This document shows, piece after piece, positions 9,671 to 18,731 of a stretch of 64,000 bases of DNA. Below the pieces are notes generated by a model. It saw only the letters and a program-made list of their open reading frames with translations, was not told the origin of the DNA and ran no database searches. The DNA lies in assembly GCF_000615975.1 (NCBI RefSeq), contig NZ_BAMP01000001.1, positions 1 to 64,000 on the forward strand, read 5' to 3'. The number at the start of each line of letters is the position of its first letter. Position 1 is the first letter of the stretch. The DNA is from Nitratireductor aquibiodomus NL21 = JCM 21793 (GTDB taxonomy: Bacteria; Pseudomonadota; Alphaproteobacteria; Rhizobiales; Rhizobiaceae). A program made the translations under genes and the position numbers.

Positions 9671-10666
9671 ATGCGACTTTTGATCGGTGCCGTCTCGGCG
9701 CTTTCCCTGACCGTGCTTGCAGGTCAGGCCCAAGCCCAGTGCGACGATGGAGAAATGGTTATCAAGTTCAGCCACGTGGTTGCCGAAAAAGGCCATCCCA
9801 AGGGCGATGCAGCGACGCTTCTGGCGGAACGGGTGAATGACGAGATGAACGGAACCGCCTGTATGGAGGTGTTTCCGAACTCGACGCTTTATGACGACGA
9901 CAAGGTGATGGAGGCCCTGCTTCTGGGCGACGTGCAGCTTGCCGCACCTTCGCTGGCGAAATTTGAGGCCTATACGCTCAAATACCGCCTGTTCGACCTT
10001 CCGTTCCTCTTTCCCACACTTGATGCGGTGAACAAGTTCACCACCTCGGATGATGGTCAGGGCCTGCTGACAGTGATGGAAGACGAAGGCTATACCGGCC
10101 TTGGTTTCTGGTCGTCGGGTCTCAAGCAGTTTTCTGCCGGCAAACCGCTTATGGAGCCGCAGGATGCGGCGGGGCTGAAGTTCCGCGTGCAGACCTCTGA
10201 CGTCGCCGTGGCCATGATCGAAGCTATGGGCGCATCTGCGCAGAAACTTGCTTTCAAGGAAGTTTACGGTGCACTGCAGACCGGTGTCGTGGATGGCCAG
10301 GAAAACAGCTGGTGCAACATCTACACCCAGAAATTCTTTGAGGTGCAGGACGGGATCACGGAGACCAACCACCAGCTTCTTGCCTATCTTCTCGTGACCT
10401 CGACAGAATGGCTGGAAGGTCTTGATCCGGCAGTGCGGGACCAGTTCGTCTCCATTGTCCAGGAGGTGACGGAGACAGCCAACGCCAATGTTGCCGACCA
10501 GGAAGGAACCTGCCGACAGAACATACTCGACGCCGGTGGCACGATCCGTGAGCTGAGCGCTGAGCAGCGCGCGACCTGGGTCGAAACCATGAAGCCCGTC
10601 TGGGCGAAATTCGAAGGTGATATCGGCAAGGAACTGATTGATTCGGCCGCCGCAAGCGGCTCCTGA
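9671..10666 (+). CDS. TRAP transporter substrate-binding protein (DctP family)
   Basis: Periplasmic solute receptor of 331 residues. It has a Sec signal peptide cut near AQAQ and then the DctP fold: FSHVVAEKGHPKGDAA, FPNSTLYDD, a GLKFRVQ strand with the conserved Arg that binds the substrate carboxylate, and VVDGQENSW. GGAGGAG precedes the ATG at 9671. First gene of the TRAP operon, followed by small and large permease genes. The ligand is expected to be an organic acid; its identity is not visible. Confidence 0.93.
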   Translation: MRLLIGAVSALSLTVLAGQAQAQCDDGEMVIKFSHVVAEKGHPKGDAATLLAERVNDEMNGTACMEVFPNSTLYDDDKVMEALLLGDVQLAAPSLAKFEAYTLKYRLFDLPFLFPTLDAVNKFTTSDDGQGLLTVMEDEGYTGLGFWSSGLKQFSAGKPLMEPQDAAGLKFRVQTSDVAVAMIEAMGASAQKLAFKEVYGALQTGVVDGQENSWCNIYTQKFFEVQDGITETNHQLLAYLLVTSTEWLEGLDPAVRDQFVSIVQEVTETANANVADQEGTCRQNILDAGGTIRELSAEQRATWVETMKPVWAKFEGDIGKELIDSAAASGS

Positions 10667-10769
10667 GCTTTCAGTCTTTCCCGACGCGGCGTCTCCCCTC
10701 GTCGCGTCATGCAGGGCCGTCCGCTGCGTGCGGGCGGTCTTGTGGCAGGTGATCTTCGGGAGGGAAATC

Positions 10770-11465
10770 ATGGTTCTGATATGGCCGGCGCTCGGGCTTG
10801 CGGCAATCGTGGCCGCCATGTTCCTCCTGGAACGGCGTTTTCCCGATGCGGTCGGGCGGTTTGAAGAAAACGTGCTTGCCATTCTTCTGGCAGCCATCAC
10901 GTTCGTCTCTTTCACGCAGGTTGTCGCCCGATACGGTTTCAACAGCGGTTGGGGCGGTGCGCTGGAGTTTACGCGCATCCTGTTTGCCTGGATGATCCTG
11001 TTCGGGATGAGCTATGGCGTGAAGAACGGGATTCATCTGGGTGTCGATGCCTTTATCAGGCTGCTTCCTTCACGGCTCTTCAAAGCGGTGGCGATCTTTG
11101 GTGCTGTCTGTGTCTTCCTCTACGCTTTCATTCTTCTCTATGCAGGCTGGATGACGCTGGTGGGCGCCGATGTATCCACCAACTGGCGCCAGACCGGCGC
11201 CATCGGCTACTGGAAATTCATGTTTGACCGGGGCACCGGGCTCGATGATCTGCGGTATCCGCTGTGGATGCAGGAGGCGTTCGGTCTGCAGGATCGTGTG
11301 CAGCGCTGGGTGGCCTATCTCATGCTGCCCGTCGGCCTGGCACTCCTCGCGTTTCGCGCCCTACAGGGCGTGGTGGGGATCGCCAGGGGTGAGCGCGACC
11401 TGATCATTGCCGGCCACGAGGCGGAGGACCTCGTCGCTGAAAACAAAGATGCCCTGAAGGAGTAG
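10770..11465 (+). CDS. TRAP transporter small permease (DctQ family)
   Basis: A 231-residue inner-membrane protein with about four to five hydrophobic segments and the DctQ-like block TQVVARYGFN...EFTRILFAWMILFGMSYGVK. It partners the large DctM-type subunit. It is longer than a usual DctQ (about 160-180 residues) because of an extra periplasmic or cytoplasmic stretch around residues 130-175. GGGAGGG precedes ATG at 10770. It ends five bases before dctM. Confidence 0.9.
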   Translation: MVLIWPALGLAAIVAAMFLLERRFPDAVGRFEENVLAILLAAITFVSFTQVVARYGFNSGWGGALEFTRILFAWMILFGMSYGVKNGIHLGVDAFIRLLPSRLFKAVAIFGAVCVFLYAFILLYAGWMTLVGADVSTNWRQTGAIGYWKFMFDRGTGLDDLRYPLWMQEAFGLQDRVQRWVAYLMLPVGLALLAFRALQGVVGIARGERDLIIAGHEAEDLVAENKDALKE

Positions 11466-11470
11466 CGGCG

Positions 11471-13087
11471 ATGGAACCAGCCATTCTCTTCGTCCTTGTT
11501 CTGCTCCTGCTGTTTCTTGGGGTGCCGGTGGCGGTGGCTCTCGGGCTCTCGTCGCTCATCATCATCGCCTTCTTCTCCAGCGATTCCATCTCTTCCGTCG
11601 CGCTGCAGCTTTTCACTGCCTCGCAGAACTACACGCTTCTGGCGATCCCGTTCTTCATTCTGGCTTCGGCCTTCATGTCGACGGGCGGCGTGGCGCGGCG
11701 CATCATCCGGTTCGCCATCGCTTCCGTCGGCCATTTTCGCGGCGGTCTGGCAATGGCGTCTGTGCTGGCCTGCATGATGTTCGCGGCCCTTTCCGGCTCA
11801 TCGCCGGCAACGGTGGTTGCCATCGGCACCATCGCCATCGCGGGCATGCGGCAGGTGGGCTACTCCAAGGAATTCGCGGCCGGCATCATCGCCAATGCCG
11901 GCACTCTCGGCATTCTGATACCGCCATCCATCGTGATGGTTGTCTATTCGGCGGCGACGGACGTCTCGGTCGGGCGCATGTTTCTGGCCGGTGTGGTGCC
12001 CGGGATCGTCGCCGGACTGATGCTGATGGTTGCCATCTATGTGATGGCACGGGTGCGCAACCTGCCGGCGGAAGAGTGGAAAGGGTTTCACGAGATCGTC
12101 GCGGGCGGCAAGGAGGCCGGCTGGGGGCTATTTCTGATCATCATCATTCTTGGCGGGATCTATGGCGGGGTGTTCACGCCCACGGAGGCGGCGGCTGTTG
12201 CCGCTGTCTATTCCTTCGCGGTGGCGCTGTTCGTCTACCGCGACATGGGGCCGATGAAGGATGAGCGGTGGGTGAAGGAGGACGACGGCAGGCGCGCGCG
12301 GGTGGGGTTTTCCGCCACTGTCTATGCACTCGCGTTTTTCTTTGTCTGGATGATCCTCAGCTTCTTTCTGACCGCCGACTGGGAAGGGGTCACCTTTGAG
12401 GGGCGCACGCTTACGGGGCTCGTCCTGTCTCTGGTTGCCATGGTGGCTTACGCGCTGTGGCGCGGCGGGGGCGGGGTGGCGGCGCTGCCGGGGCTGCTCG
12501 CTGCAAGCCTGCCGATCTGGCGGCGCAATCTGAGCCTGATGGGCCGAAATTTCCTGCGCGCCTTCTTCAATGAAGAGACGCGCAAGGTGACCGTGGATGC
12601 CGCACGCACCACGGTGATGCTGATGTTCATCATCGTCAACGCGCTGCTTTTCGCGCATGTGCTCACGGCCGAGCGCATTCCCCAGGCGATCACCGGTCTG
12701 ATGGTCGATGCGGGGTTCACCTGGTTTACCTTCCTGATTGCCGTGAACCTGCTTCTGCTCTTGGGCGGGCAGTTCATGGAACCCTCGGGCCTGCTTCTGA
12801 TCGTTGCGCCGGTGGTGTTTCCCATCGCCATGGAACTGGGTGTCGACCCGGTCCATCTTGGCATCATCATGGTGGTGAACATGGAAATCGGCATGATCAC
12901 GCCGCCGATCGGGCTCAATCTGTTCGTGACGAGCGGCATAACCGGCATGAGCCTGATCCAGGTGGTGCGCGCGGCGGCGCCCTTCGTACTGGTTCTGTTT
13001 ATCTTCCTGATACTGGTTACCTATATGCCGATTATGTCAACATGGCTGCCATACAGCCTTATGGGGCCTGAGATCGTGACGAGATAG
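11471..13087 (+). CDS. TRAP transporter large permease (DctM family) with central insertion
   Basis: The ion-coupled translocation subunit. It has 538 residues, against about 430 for typical DctM. The N-terminal half carries FAALSGSSPATVVAIGTI and NAGTLGILIPPSI, and the C-terminal half carries GMITPPIGLNLFV, both hallmarks of the family. Between them, at about residues 260-372, is an extra segment with a basic/acidic stretch and two further predicted membrane helices. The reading frame is intact throughout, so the insertion is real in this sequence. It closes the TRAP operon; a strong GC hairpin follows. Confidence 0.93.
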   Translation: MEPAILFVLVLLLLFLGVPVAVALGLSSLIIIAFFSSDSISSVALQLFTASQNYTLLAIPFFILASAFMSTGGVARRIIRFAIASVGHFRGGLAMASVLACMMFAALSGSSPATVVAIGTIAIAGMRQVGYSKEFAAGIIANAGTLGILIPPSIVMVVYSAATDVSVGRMFLAGVVPGIVAGLMLMVAIYVMARVRNLPAEEWKGFHEIVAGGKEAGWGLFLIIIILGGIYGGVFTPTEAAAVAAVYSFAVALFVYRDMGPMKDERWVKEDDGRRARVGFSATVYALAFFFVWMILSFFLTADWEGVTFEGRTLTGLVLSLVAMVAYALWRGGGGVAALPGLLAASLPIWRRNLSLMGRNFLRAFFNEETRKVTVDAARTTVMLMFIIVNALLFAHVLTAERIPQAITGLMVDAGFTWFTFLIAVNLLLLLGGQFMEPSGLLLIVAPVVFPIAMELGVDPVHLGIIMVVNMEIGMITPPIGLNLFVTSGITGMSLIQVVRAAAPFVLVLFIFLILVTYMPIMSTWLPYSLMGPEIVTR

Positions 13088-13184
13088 ATGCTTTTTGAGG
13101 CTTTTCGTTAAGTAAACGTTAACGATTTGATGGTTAGGCTTCCGATTGTCGGATCGGCTTTCCTCCTCCCAAGCACGGTTCGAA

Positions 13185-13213
13185 ACGGGGCGGCCGACCA
13201 GTGGCCGCCCCGT
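13185..13213 (+). terminator. Hairpin after TRAP operon
   Basis: A perfect 11-bp stem (ACGGGGCGGCC / GGCCGCCCCGT) with a 7-base loop lies about 100 bases after the dctM stop. It is followed by CCGTTTC, a weak T tract. Probable terminator of the TRAP operon before the GNAT gene. Confidence 0.6.
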
Positions 13214-13333
13214 CCGTTTCTGCCACCCTTCTCCAATCATTTCTCTGGCGCAGGTCTGCATGCGGTGCTGGGCCTTTTCGGGCATGTGCGGCCGTGCTTT
13301 GCAGAGCGGTAGACAAGGCTGGAGAACACCCCT

Positions 13334-14008
13334 ATGCAGACCGACCTTAAAAACTGGACAGCCCGACCGCGCCCGGCGCGCCAGGCTCTGGAGGGGCGCA
13401 CGGTCCGGCTTGAGCCACTCGATCCTGCGCGCCACGGCGATGGTCTTTATGCCGTTTCCAGCGTTGTCGACGCGGGAGAGCGGTTTCGCTGGCTGGCCGA
13501 ATATCCGCCGGAAAGCAGGCAGGCATTCACAGCGTGGCTCGAGAAGGCGGCCACCAGCGCGGACCCGTTCTTCTATGCCGTGATCGACAGGGAGACGGGA
13601 CAGGTCGGCGGCCGGCAGGCGCTGATGCGCATCGACCCCGCAAATGGTGTTATCGAGGCGGGGAGCATCTATTGGGGGCCGGGGATTTCGCGCACCGTAC
13701 GGGCAACCGAGGCGCTCTATCTCTTCGCACGCCACATCTTCGATGATCTGGGTTATCGGCGCTTCGAGTGGAAGTGCAACAATGCCAACCTGCCATCACG
13801 CCGGGCAGCCGAGCGTTTCGGCTTCACGTATGAAGGTGTTTTTCGCCAGCACATGGTGGTGAAGGGGGAGAGCCGTGACACTGCCTGGTTCTCGATACTC
13901 GACAGCGAATGGCCTGCGGTAAAAAGTGCATTTGACGCATGGCTTGATCCGGCCAATTTCGATAAGGAGGGCCGTCAAAAGAAACGGCTGGAAGCTTTCA
14001 GGGTGTAA
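13334..14008 (+). CDS. GNAT acetyltransferase, RimJ/RimL-like
   Basis: Predicted acetyl-CoA-dependent N-acetyltransferase of 224 residues. It begins with a VRLEPLDPARHGD segment and has the central GSIYWGPGISRTVRATEALYL region that replaces the usual acetyl-CoA loop. A C-terminal NNANLPSRRAAERFGFTYEG block, typical of RimJ/RimL-like enzymes, follows. ATG at 13334. Homologues of this type acetylate proteins or small amines; no substrate can be assigned. It is followed by a small membrane-protein gene on the same strand. Confidence 0.88.
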   Translation: MQTDLKNWTARPRPARQALEGRTVRLEPLDPARHGDGLYAVSSVVDAGERFRWLAEYPPESRQAFTAWLEKAATSADPFFYAVIDRETGQVGGRQALMRIDPANGVIEAGSIYWGPGISRTVRATEALYLFARHIFDDLGYRRFEWKCNNANLPSRRAAERFGFTYEGVFRQHMVVKGESRDTAWFSILDSEWPAVKSAFDAWLDPANFDKEGRQKKRLEAFRV

Positions 14009-14042
14009 CCCTGAAGTGCGGCGAACGGACAGGCAGGATCAC

Positions 14043-14291
14043 TTGTCGGAAAATCGCAATGCGGCGATCGCAGCCGCGCTCATCCTCATCGGCTTTGGTC
14101 TTGTGGCCTATCTGATGCCACGCATCATGCTGGCAATCGGCGCTTATTCGCCCTGGATCGCGGGCGGGGTCGCGGTGCTGTTCGTGCTGGCGTTCTTCAT
14201 GGTTTTCTGGTTGCGCCCGCGCTCAGCGGAAGCGCAACAACTGACACGCCCTTCCAGTGTCACGCCGCAAGGCTTGCGGCAAGGAGGGTGA
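14043..14291 (+). CDS. Small membrane protein, function unknown
   Basis: An 82-residue protein with two hydrophobic helices (AALILIGFGLVAYLMPRIML and the GGVAVLFVLAFFMVF region) and a basic, Gln-rich tail. I chose TTG at 14043 because it starts MSENRN-like sequence after a GGCAGGA; longer in-frame starts overlap the GNAT gene. Its 3' end overlaps the end of the convergent nickel/cobalt exporter gene by about 30 bases. I do not recognise a function; similar short proteins occur in related bacteria, from memory only. Confidence 0.6.
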   Translation: MSENRNAAIAAALILIGFGLVAYLMPRIMLAIGAYSPWIAGGVAVLFVLAFFMVFWLRPRSAEAQQLTRPSSVTPQGLRQGG

Positions 14292-15348
14292 GGCCCAGAA
14301 CCATGACAAGGGCAGCGCCGCCGATCTCTATCGCGTTGTGAATGCGGTTGCTCGCACGATTGCCGCCTGACAGCGCCACCGCCCAGTTCTTTGCCGTCAC
14401 CGCAAGTGTTGCCAGAACCGAAACGGTGATTGCCGTTCCAATCGACATGGCGACCACCGACAGAATGCCGCCAAGCCAGAGGCTGTTGAGAAACGCGAAG
14501 GTGAGCACGATCAGTGCGCCGGAGCAGGGACGTATGCCCACGGCGGCGATGGCAGAGCCTGCGGTTTTCCAGTCAAAACGCTCACCCGTCAGCATGGCGG
14601 GATCTGGCGCATGTGCGTGACCGCAGCTGGGGCAGACCTCGCCGGGACCGTGATCATGCGAATGTTCGTGCCGGTGCCCGTGCCCGTGCCCGTGGTGATG
14701 GTCATGTCCACACGCGTGTTCATCCGGATGGTGATGGTCGTGATGGTGTGTGTGCTCATGGACATGCGCTGCCGAAAGGCTGTGCATGGGCTGCGGAGCG
14801 GGCGCGCTGGTGCGCATCAGGCCCGAGGTTTTGCGCCACAGGAGCCAGGCGCCGAAAGCCGCGATCAGGCCGAAGCTGACGGTTTCCAGAAACCAGGCGG
14901 CGTCGGTCATGGAGATCGAGGTGCCACGCAGCGCAAGGAACACGACACTCATCAGGACGATGGCGGTCAGCCCCTGGAGAAGAGCGGAAGCGAAGGAAAG
15001 GATGACGCCGCGGCGCAGCGCCACCTCGTTTGCCAGCATGTAGGAAGAGATGACTGCCTTGCCGTGTCCCGGCCCGGCTGCGTGGAAAACGCCATAGGCG
15101 AAGGAAAGACCGATCAGGACCCAGAGCCTGCTGCCATCCTCGCGCATCGCCTTCAGTGCACCGGTCAGCGTACGGTAGAAGGCCTGTTGCTGGGTGTTGA
15201 TCCATTGCAGGGTGCCGGCAAAAGGGCCGGCCGGGGTGATAGCCGGTTCGGCAGCGCCGATGCCGAGCGAGCTTTGCGCCATCGCCGCGCCCGCGGCGAT
15301 AAGAGTGATTGCTGCAGCGGCAATGACGACACGGCGGGATGGGAGCAT
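14260..15348 (-). CDS. NicO-family nickel/cobalt (metal) exporter with His-rich loop
   Basis: Membrane transporter of 362 residues. An N-terminal hydrophobic signal-like segment is followed by AYGVFHAAGPGHGKAVISSY, a family metal-site block, and later VGIRPCSGALIVL, the second block of the NicO/RcnA family. Residues about 195-246 form a cytosolic or exposed loop very rich in His and Asp with a CPSCGH element, a likely metal-binding or sensing loop. The start overlaps nothing; the upstream DUF1007 gene ends four bases before it, so the two are cotranscribed. The metal could be Ni, Co or Zn. Confidence 0.88.
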   Translation of the reverse strand: MLPSRRVVIAAAAITLIAAGAAMAQSSLGIGAAEPAITPAGPFAGTLQWINTQQQAFYRTLTGALKAMREDGSRLWVLIGLSFAYGVFHAAGPGHGKAVISSYMLANEVALRRGVILSFASALLQGLTAIVLMSVVFLALRGTSISMTDAAWFLETVSFGLIAAFGAWLLWRKTSGLMRTSAPAPQPMHSLSAAHVHEHTHHHDHHHPDEHACGHDHHHGHGHGHRHEHSHDHGPGEVCPSCGHAHAPDPAMLTGERFDWKTAGSAIAAVGIRPCSGALIVLTFAFLNSLWLGGILSVVAMSIGTAITVSVLATLAVTAKNWAVALSGGNRASNRIHNAIEIGGAALVMVLGLTLLAASLAA

Positions 15349-15351
15349 GGG

Positions 15352-16017
15352 TCAGCTATCCTTGCTGCAGGTTAACTCCAGGCGGGTCGCAAAAATCTTA
15401 CTCATGTCATTGCCGGTCGGATCGTCGAAGAAGGCGTCCGTCAGGGTCTGCTGGTTCTGGGCGATCGCTTCATCGGGGTCCGGACGGACAACGCTGCTGG
15501 TGCAGCCTGCCGGGAGACTGTTGACGGTCATGTAGCTGTCTTCGATAAAGTCGATGGCTGTGTAGAATGTGGGGTCGTAGACGCCGAAGGCGATCTTGCC
15601 TGTAAGGGGGAGAGGCGTTTCGGGCTTCGATTCGAACAGGATGATGAGCTGATTGTCGACAAAATCGGCAATGAGCCGCTCGGGTGCCTGCATGGGCACA
15701 TCCTTGCCGTCCCGGGTGACAAGCTGGAAGTAATTGAAGTCTGCAAGCGACCCGTGAACCACGCTCGCCACCTCGTCCAGCTCTGCCTGGTCGAGCGCGA
15801 GGTCCTGGTTCTTGTCGAATTCGACAAGAACCGTGCTGGAAAACAGGTCGTCGAAGCGCCAGACATGGTGCAGGGAGGCAACGTTTCCATTGCCATCCGT
15901 GTTCACGTCAAGCCTGGCTTCGGCGAAGACGTGGGGGTGGGCGAAGGCAGGCGCCGCAAAAGTCAGAGCGAGAAGGGATATCCCGGCTCTGAGCATGAAA
16001 TTTGTCCGAATCGCCAT
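15352..16017 (-). CDS. DUF1007 periplasmic protein, partner of NicO exporter
   Basis: A 221-residue secreted protein: signal peptide ending AAPAFA, then HPHVFAEARLDV, the opening of DUF1007. Further blocks are HHVWRFDDLFSS and DKNQDLALDQAELDEV, an EF-hand-like acidic loop. A Cys near the C-terminus is followed by a TCSKDS end. DUF1007 proteins are commonly encoded beside NicO transporters and are thought to deliver or hold metal in the periplasm. ATG at 16017 chosen over an upstream start that would precede the signal with seven unrelated residues. Confidence 0.88.
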   Translation of the reverse strand: MAIRTNFMLRAGISLLALTFAAPAFAHPHVFAEARLDVNTDGNGNVASLHHVWRFDDLFSSTVLVEFDKNQDLALDQAELDEVASVVHGSLADFNYFQLVTRDGKDVPMQAPERLIADFVDNQLIILFESKPETPLPLTGKIAFGVYDPTFYTAIDFIEDSYMTVNSLPAGCTSSVVRPDPDEAIAQNQQTLTDAFFDDPTGNDMSKIFATRLELTCSKDS

Positions 16018-16087
16018 GTACAATCGTCCCGCTCCCATCTGGCTTGTGCTGTTTTCTACACGAACCGGGCGGAAATTGGACGATATG

Positions 16088-16988
16088 TTACTTGATTGGG
16101 TAATTTTCTTTCAGCCATTGCGCGAGATAGTCCACCAGGGCGCGGACCTTTGCAGGCAGGTATCGGCGGTGTGGGTAGATGGCGTAAATCCCGGCGCCAT
16201 CGAAACTGTTTTCCTCAAGCAGAGACACGAGACGGCCGGCGCTGATTTCGGGGTCCGCGATGAAGTCGGGCAGGATCGCAAAGCCAAGGCCCGATAGCGC
16301 CGCAGCGCGGGCTGCCATGGGGCTGTTGACCTCCAGGCGCCCGGTCACGGGGACATTGACGGTGGTTCCGTCATCCAGCCTGAATGGCCAGTTCTGGCGG
16401 TAACGGCTGTTTGTGTCGACGATGCAGGTAGGTGGGTGAGATCCTGTGGGCTTCTGGGCTCTCCGTGAAGGGAGATCAGATCGGGTGAGGCGCAAAGCGC
16501 CACGCGGAAGGGGGCCAGACGTTTGGCGATGAGCGAAGAGTCGGCCAGCTTGGTGATGCGAATAGCAAGATCGAACCCTTCCTCGACGAGATCCACGAAA
16601 CGGTCGTCGAGATTGATCTCGAGCGTGACATCGGGGTGTGCCCCGGCAAAATCGATCAGGGACTGGCCGATTGGCGCGTCCGCGAATGTGCGGGGTGCGG
16701 AAAGCTTGATCCTGCCGCGCACGTCTCCGGAGGAATCGCGCACCGCTTCGGCGAGGTCCTCGACGTCGCGCAGGAGCTCGACGGCGCGGGCGAAATAGGT
16801 GTGGCCGGCCTCCGTCAGGGACAATTGCCGCGTGGTGCGGTTGAGCAGGAGCGCGCCGAGTTCATCTTCCAGTTCGCGGACATATTTCGACAGAAGCGCT
16901 TTCGACTTTCCCACTTTGCGGGCGGCGGCGGAAAAGCCTCCGCTTCGACAACATCGACGAATGCGCGCATACGGCTGAGTGTATCCAA
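16088..16988 (-). pseudogene. LysR-family regulator, two frameshifts
   Basis: LysR transcription regulator split across three frames. The first, from TTG at 16988, reads MDTLSRMRAFVDVVEA. The second continues GGFSAAARKVGKSKALLSKYV through the helix-turn-helix and most of the effector domain to DLTHLP. The third gives CIVDTNSRYRQNWPF to the stop. Both breaks fit a lost base: GGG to GG near 16940 and CCC to CC near 16427. Corrected length is 300 residues, the family norm. It sits 11 bases behind the amidase on the same strand, so it may be cotranscribed with it. Sequence error is the likeliest cause. Confidence 0.82.
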
Positions 16989-16999
16989 GGGAGTTTCCT

Positions 17000-18187
17000 T
17001 CAGCTTCCGGAGAGGATATCGGCGGCAAGGCGGATGAGCTGCCGGTCGCTGCCGGCGGGTCCGAGAAGCGAGATGCCGAAGGGGGCACCATGCACCTGGC
17101 CGAGGGGGATTGTGATCTCCGGCCAGCCAAGCAGGCCGGCGATGGCGGTGAGTTTGAGTGCAAGGCCTCGGTAGCGGTCGAGCTCTTCCTGGGTTGCGCT
17201 TTTCAGTGGCGCAGCGGTTGGCTGGGTCGGCATGACCAGCACCATGTCGTGGTCGAAGAGCGCGGCGAAATCCTGCTGAAAGCGCCGGCGTTCCGCGCGG
17301 GCCCCGGCAACGGTTGCAGCGCTGATGCGGCTTCCAAACTCAAAGCGCTCCCTGACACCGGGGCCAAGTTCCGGTTTTGCACTGCGGATAAAATCGCCAT
17401 GCACCTCCCAGGCCTCAAAAGTCTGGATGATGCGGAAGCATTCAAAAAGCTGTTCCGGGGAACCAGGTAGCGCGAGGAAGGCGGCCTCCCGGTCGAAATG
17501 ATGGACGACGGTTGAAAGCATTGTGCCGTAGACGGCGCGCTCCTTCTCTCCGAAGAGGAGCGCTTCGAATTCCGGGATCCGGACGGGGCGTGCGAGGTCA
17601 TCGTCATACGGGTCGTCGCCAAGCAGCACTTCGCCGACACGGGCATAAGTTGCGGCGTCGCGTGCGAACCAGCCGAACGTGTCGAAAGAGGGGGCAAGCG
17701 GCATGGCGCCGTCGAGCGGGATGCGCCCATGGGTGGTGCGGAGGCCGATCAGGCCGCAATAGGAGGCTGGCGCACGGATCGAACCATTGGTGTCGGAGCC
17801 TGCTGCAATGTCGGCCAGTCCACCGGCGACGGCAGCCGCCGAACCGGAAGACGAACCGCCGGTGAAACGCTGGGGCGCGGCGCGATTGACCGGAGCCGGG
17901 TAATGGGCGTTCTGCCCGATCATGGAGAAGGTCAGTTCGTCTGTCTGGGTCTTGCCGATGAACCGCGCGCCCGCGTCGAGCAGACTCTGGATCGGCGGTG
18001 TGGTGCCCGGGGCGCAGGAATGGATTTCGGCCCGACGTGGATTGCCGCCACCGGTCGGATAGCCGGCAACGTCGAAAATGTCCTTCACGCCAAGCGTCAG
18101 GCCTGCCAGCGGACCCTCGCCCGAGGTCGGGGGAGGAGCGTCTGGATAGTCGAGGAAAGCGTTCAGCGTATCGCGCATCTTCATCAT
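17000..18187 (-). CDS. Amidase-signature hydrolase
   Basis: Serine amidase of 395 residues. The Ser-cisSer-Lys catalytic set is visible: the Lys in GVKDIFD, the Gly/Ser-rich FTGGSSSGSAAAVAGG loop, and the nucleophile region AAGSDTNGSIRAPAS, where N replaces the more usual G/S. It hydrolyses an amide of unknown identity; the family includes glutamyl-tRNA amidotransferase subunit A and many catabolic amidases, and no gatB/gatC is nearby. ATG at 18187 follows GACGAGG; in-frame starts up to 18265 extend into the upstream leader region and look unlikely. Confidence 0.88.
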   Translation of the reverse strand: MMKMRDTLNAFLDYPDAPPPTSGEGPLAGLTLGVKDIFDVAGYPTGGGNPRRAEIHSCAPGTTPPIQSLLDAGARFIGKTQTDELTFSMIGQNAHYPAPVNRAAPQRFTGGSSSGSAAAVAGGLADIAAGSDTNGSIRAPASYCGLIGLRTTHGRIPLDGAMPLAPSFDTFGWFARDAATYARVGEVLLGDDPYDDDLARPVRIPEFEALLFGEKERAVYGTMLSTVVHHFDREAAFLALPGSPEQLFECFRIIQTFEAWEVHGDFIRSAKPELGPGVRERFEFGSRISAATVAGARAERRRFQQDFAALFDHDMVLVMPTQPTAAPLKSATQEELDRYRGLALKLTAIAGLLGWPEITIPLGQVHGAPFGISLLGPAGSDRQLIRLAADILSGS

Positions 18188-18299
18188 CTTCGTTTTCCTC
18201 GTCGATCCCAGAGCGACAAAGGTCGGCATTCGCGCTCTTTTTTTCAAGCGCATAAAATTTTTCATTGATTGTGACAGTCGTTGCGACTATATCCGCGCT

Positions 18300-18731
18300 G
18301 CCCAAAGTCGCACGTGCCTGTGGGTGTCCGCCGGACCTCGAATATGGCGAGGAAACCGGTACGGTACCTGGACCTAACCGCTCCAGTCGGTCTGATGGCC
18401 AACCATCAAACCGAGGACATCTTGAAGCAACGACGGTGCGGGCCTTTCTGGTGTCTGCCGGCTGTCCAAAAGCCGGGGTTACTGAAGAGGCACACCTTCA
18501 TTGCCGGCAGTGCGGTTGGGGTCTCCCATCCAAAGCTGAGGCAGACAAAGCGCATCTTCGCCGCGTGGCGGGAATGCATCGTAGCGCGTTGTCGCATGAA
18601 CTGGTTCCGGTGCTCTCCACCTGCCGGCTCCCGTGTGCGCATGCCGCGCCCTTTGTCCACCGCGGAAGCGAGGTTCGCTTTCGCAGTTTCGAAGCTTCGG
18701 TAACGCGGCCCGGATGCCGCGATTGGAGAGA
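18300..18731 (+). ncRNA. Candidate speF-type structured leader of odc
   Basis: Alphaproteobacterial ornithine decarboxylase genes are known to carry a conserved structured leader called the speF motif. The present odc belongs to that gene family and has a 400-base structured upstream region, with GGTAC repeats followed by CTGGACCTAACCGCTCC near 18358-18385. Assignment is by gene context and structure; I did not run a covariance model, and boundaries are approximate. Confidence 0.45.
18704..18721 (+). promoter_or_regulatory. Hairpin just before odc ribosome site
   Basis: Perfect inverted repeat CGCGGC-CCGGAT-GCCGCG ending three bases before GGAGAG and 14 bases before the odc ATG. A stem here could affect ribosome access, or be the last helix of the leader. 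No T tract follows, so it is not a classic terminator. Confidence 0.5.

Noticed and set aside
9539-10978. Minus-strand frame of 479 codons
   Set aside because: Antisense shadow of the TRAP receptor and small permease.
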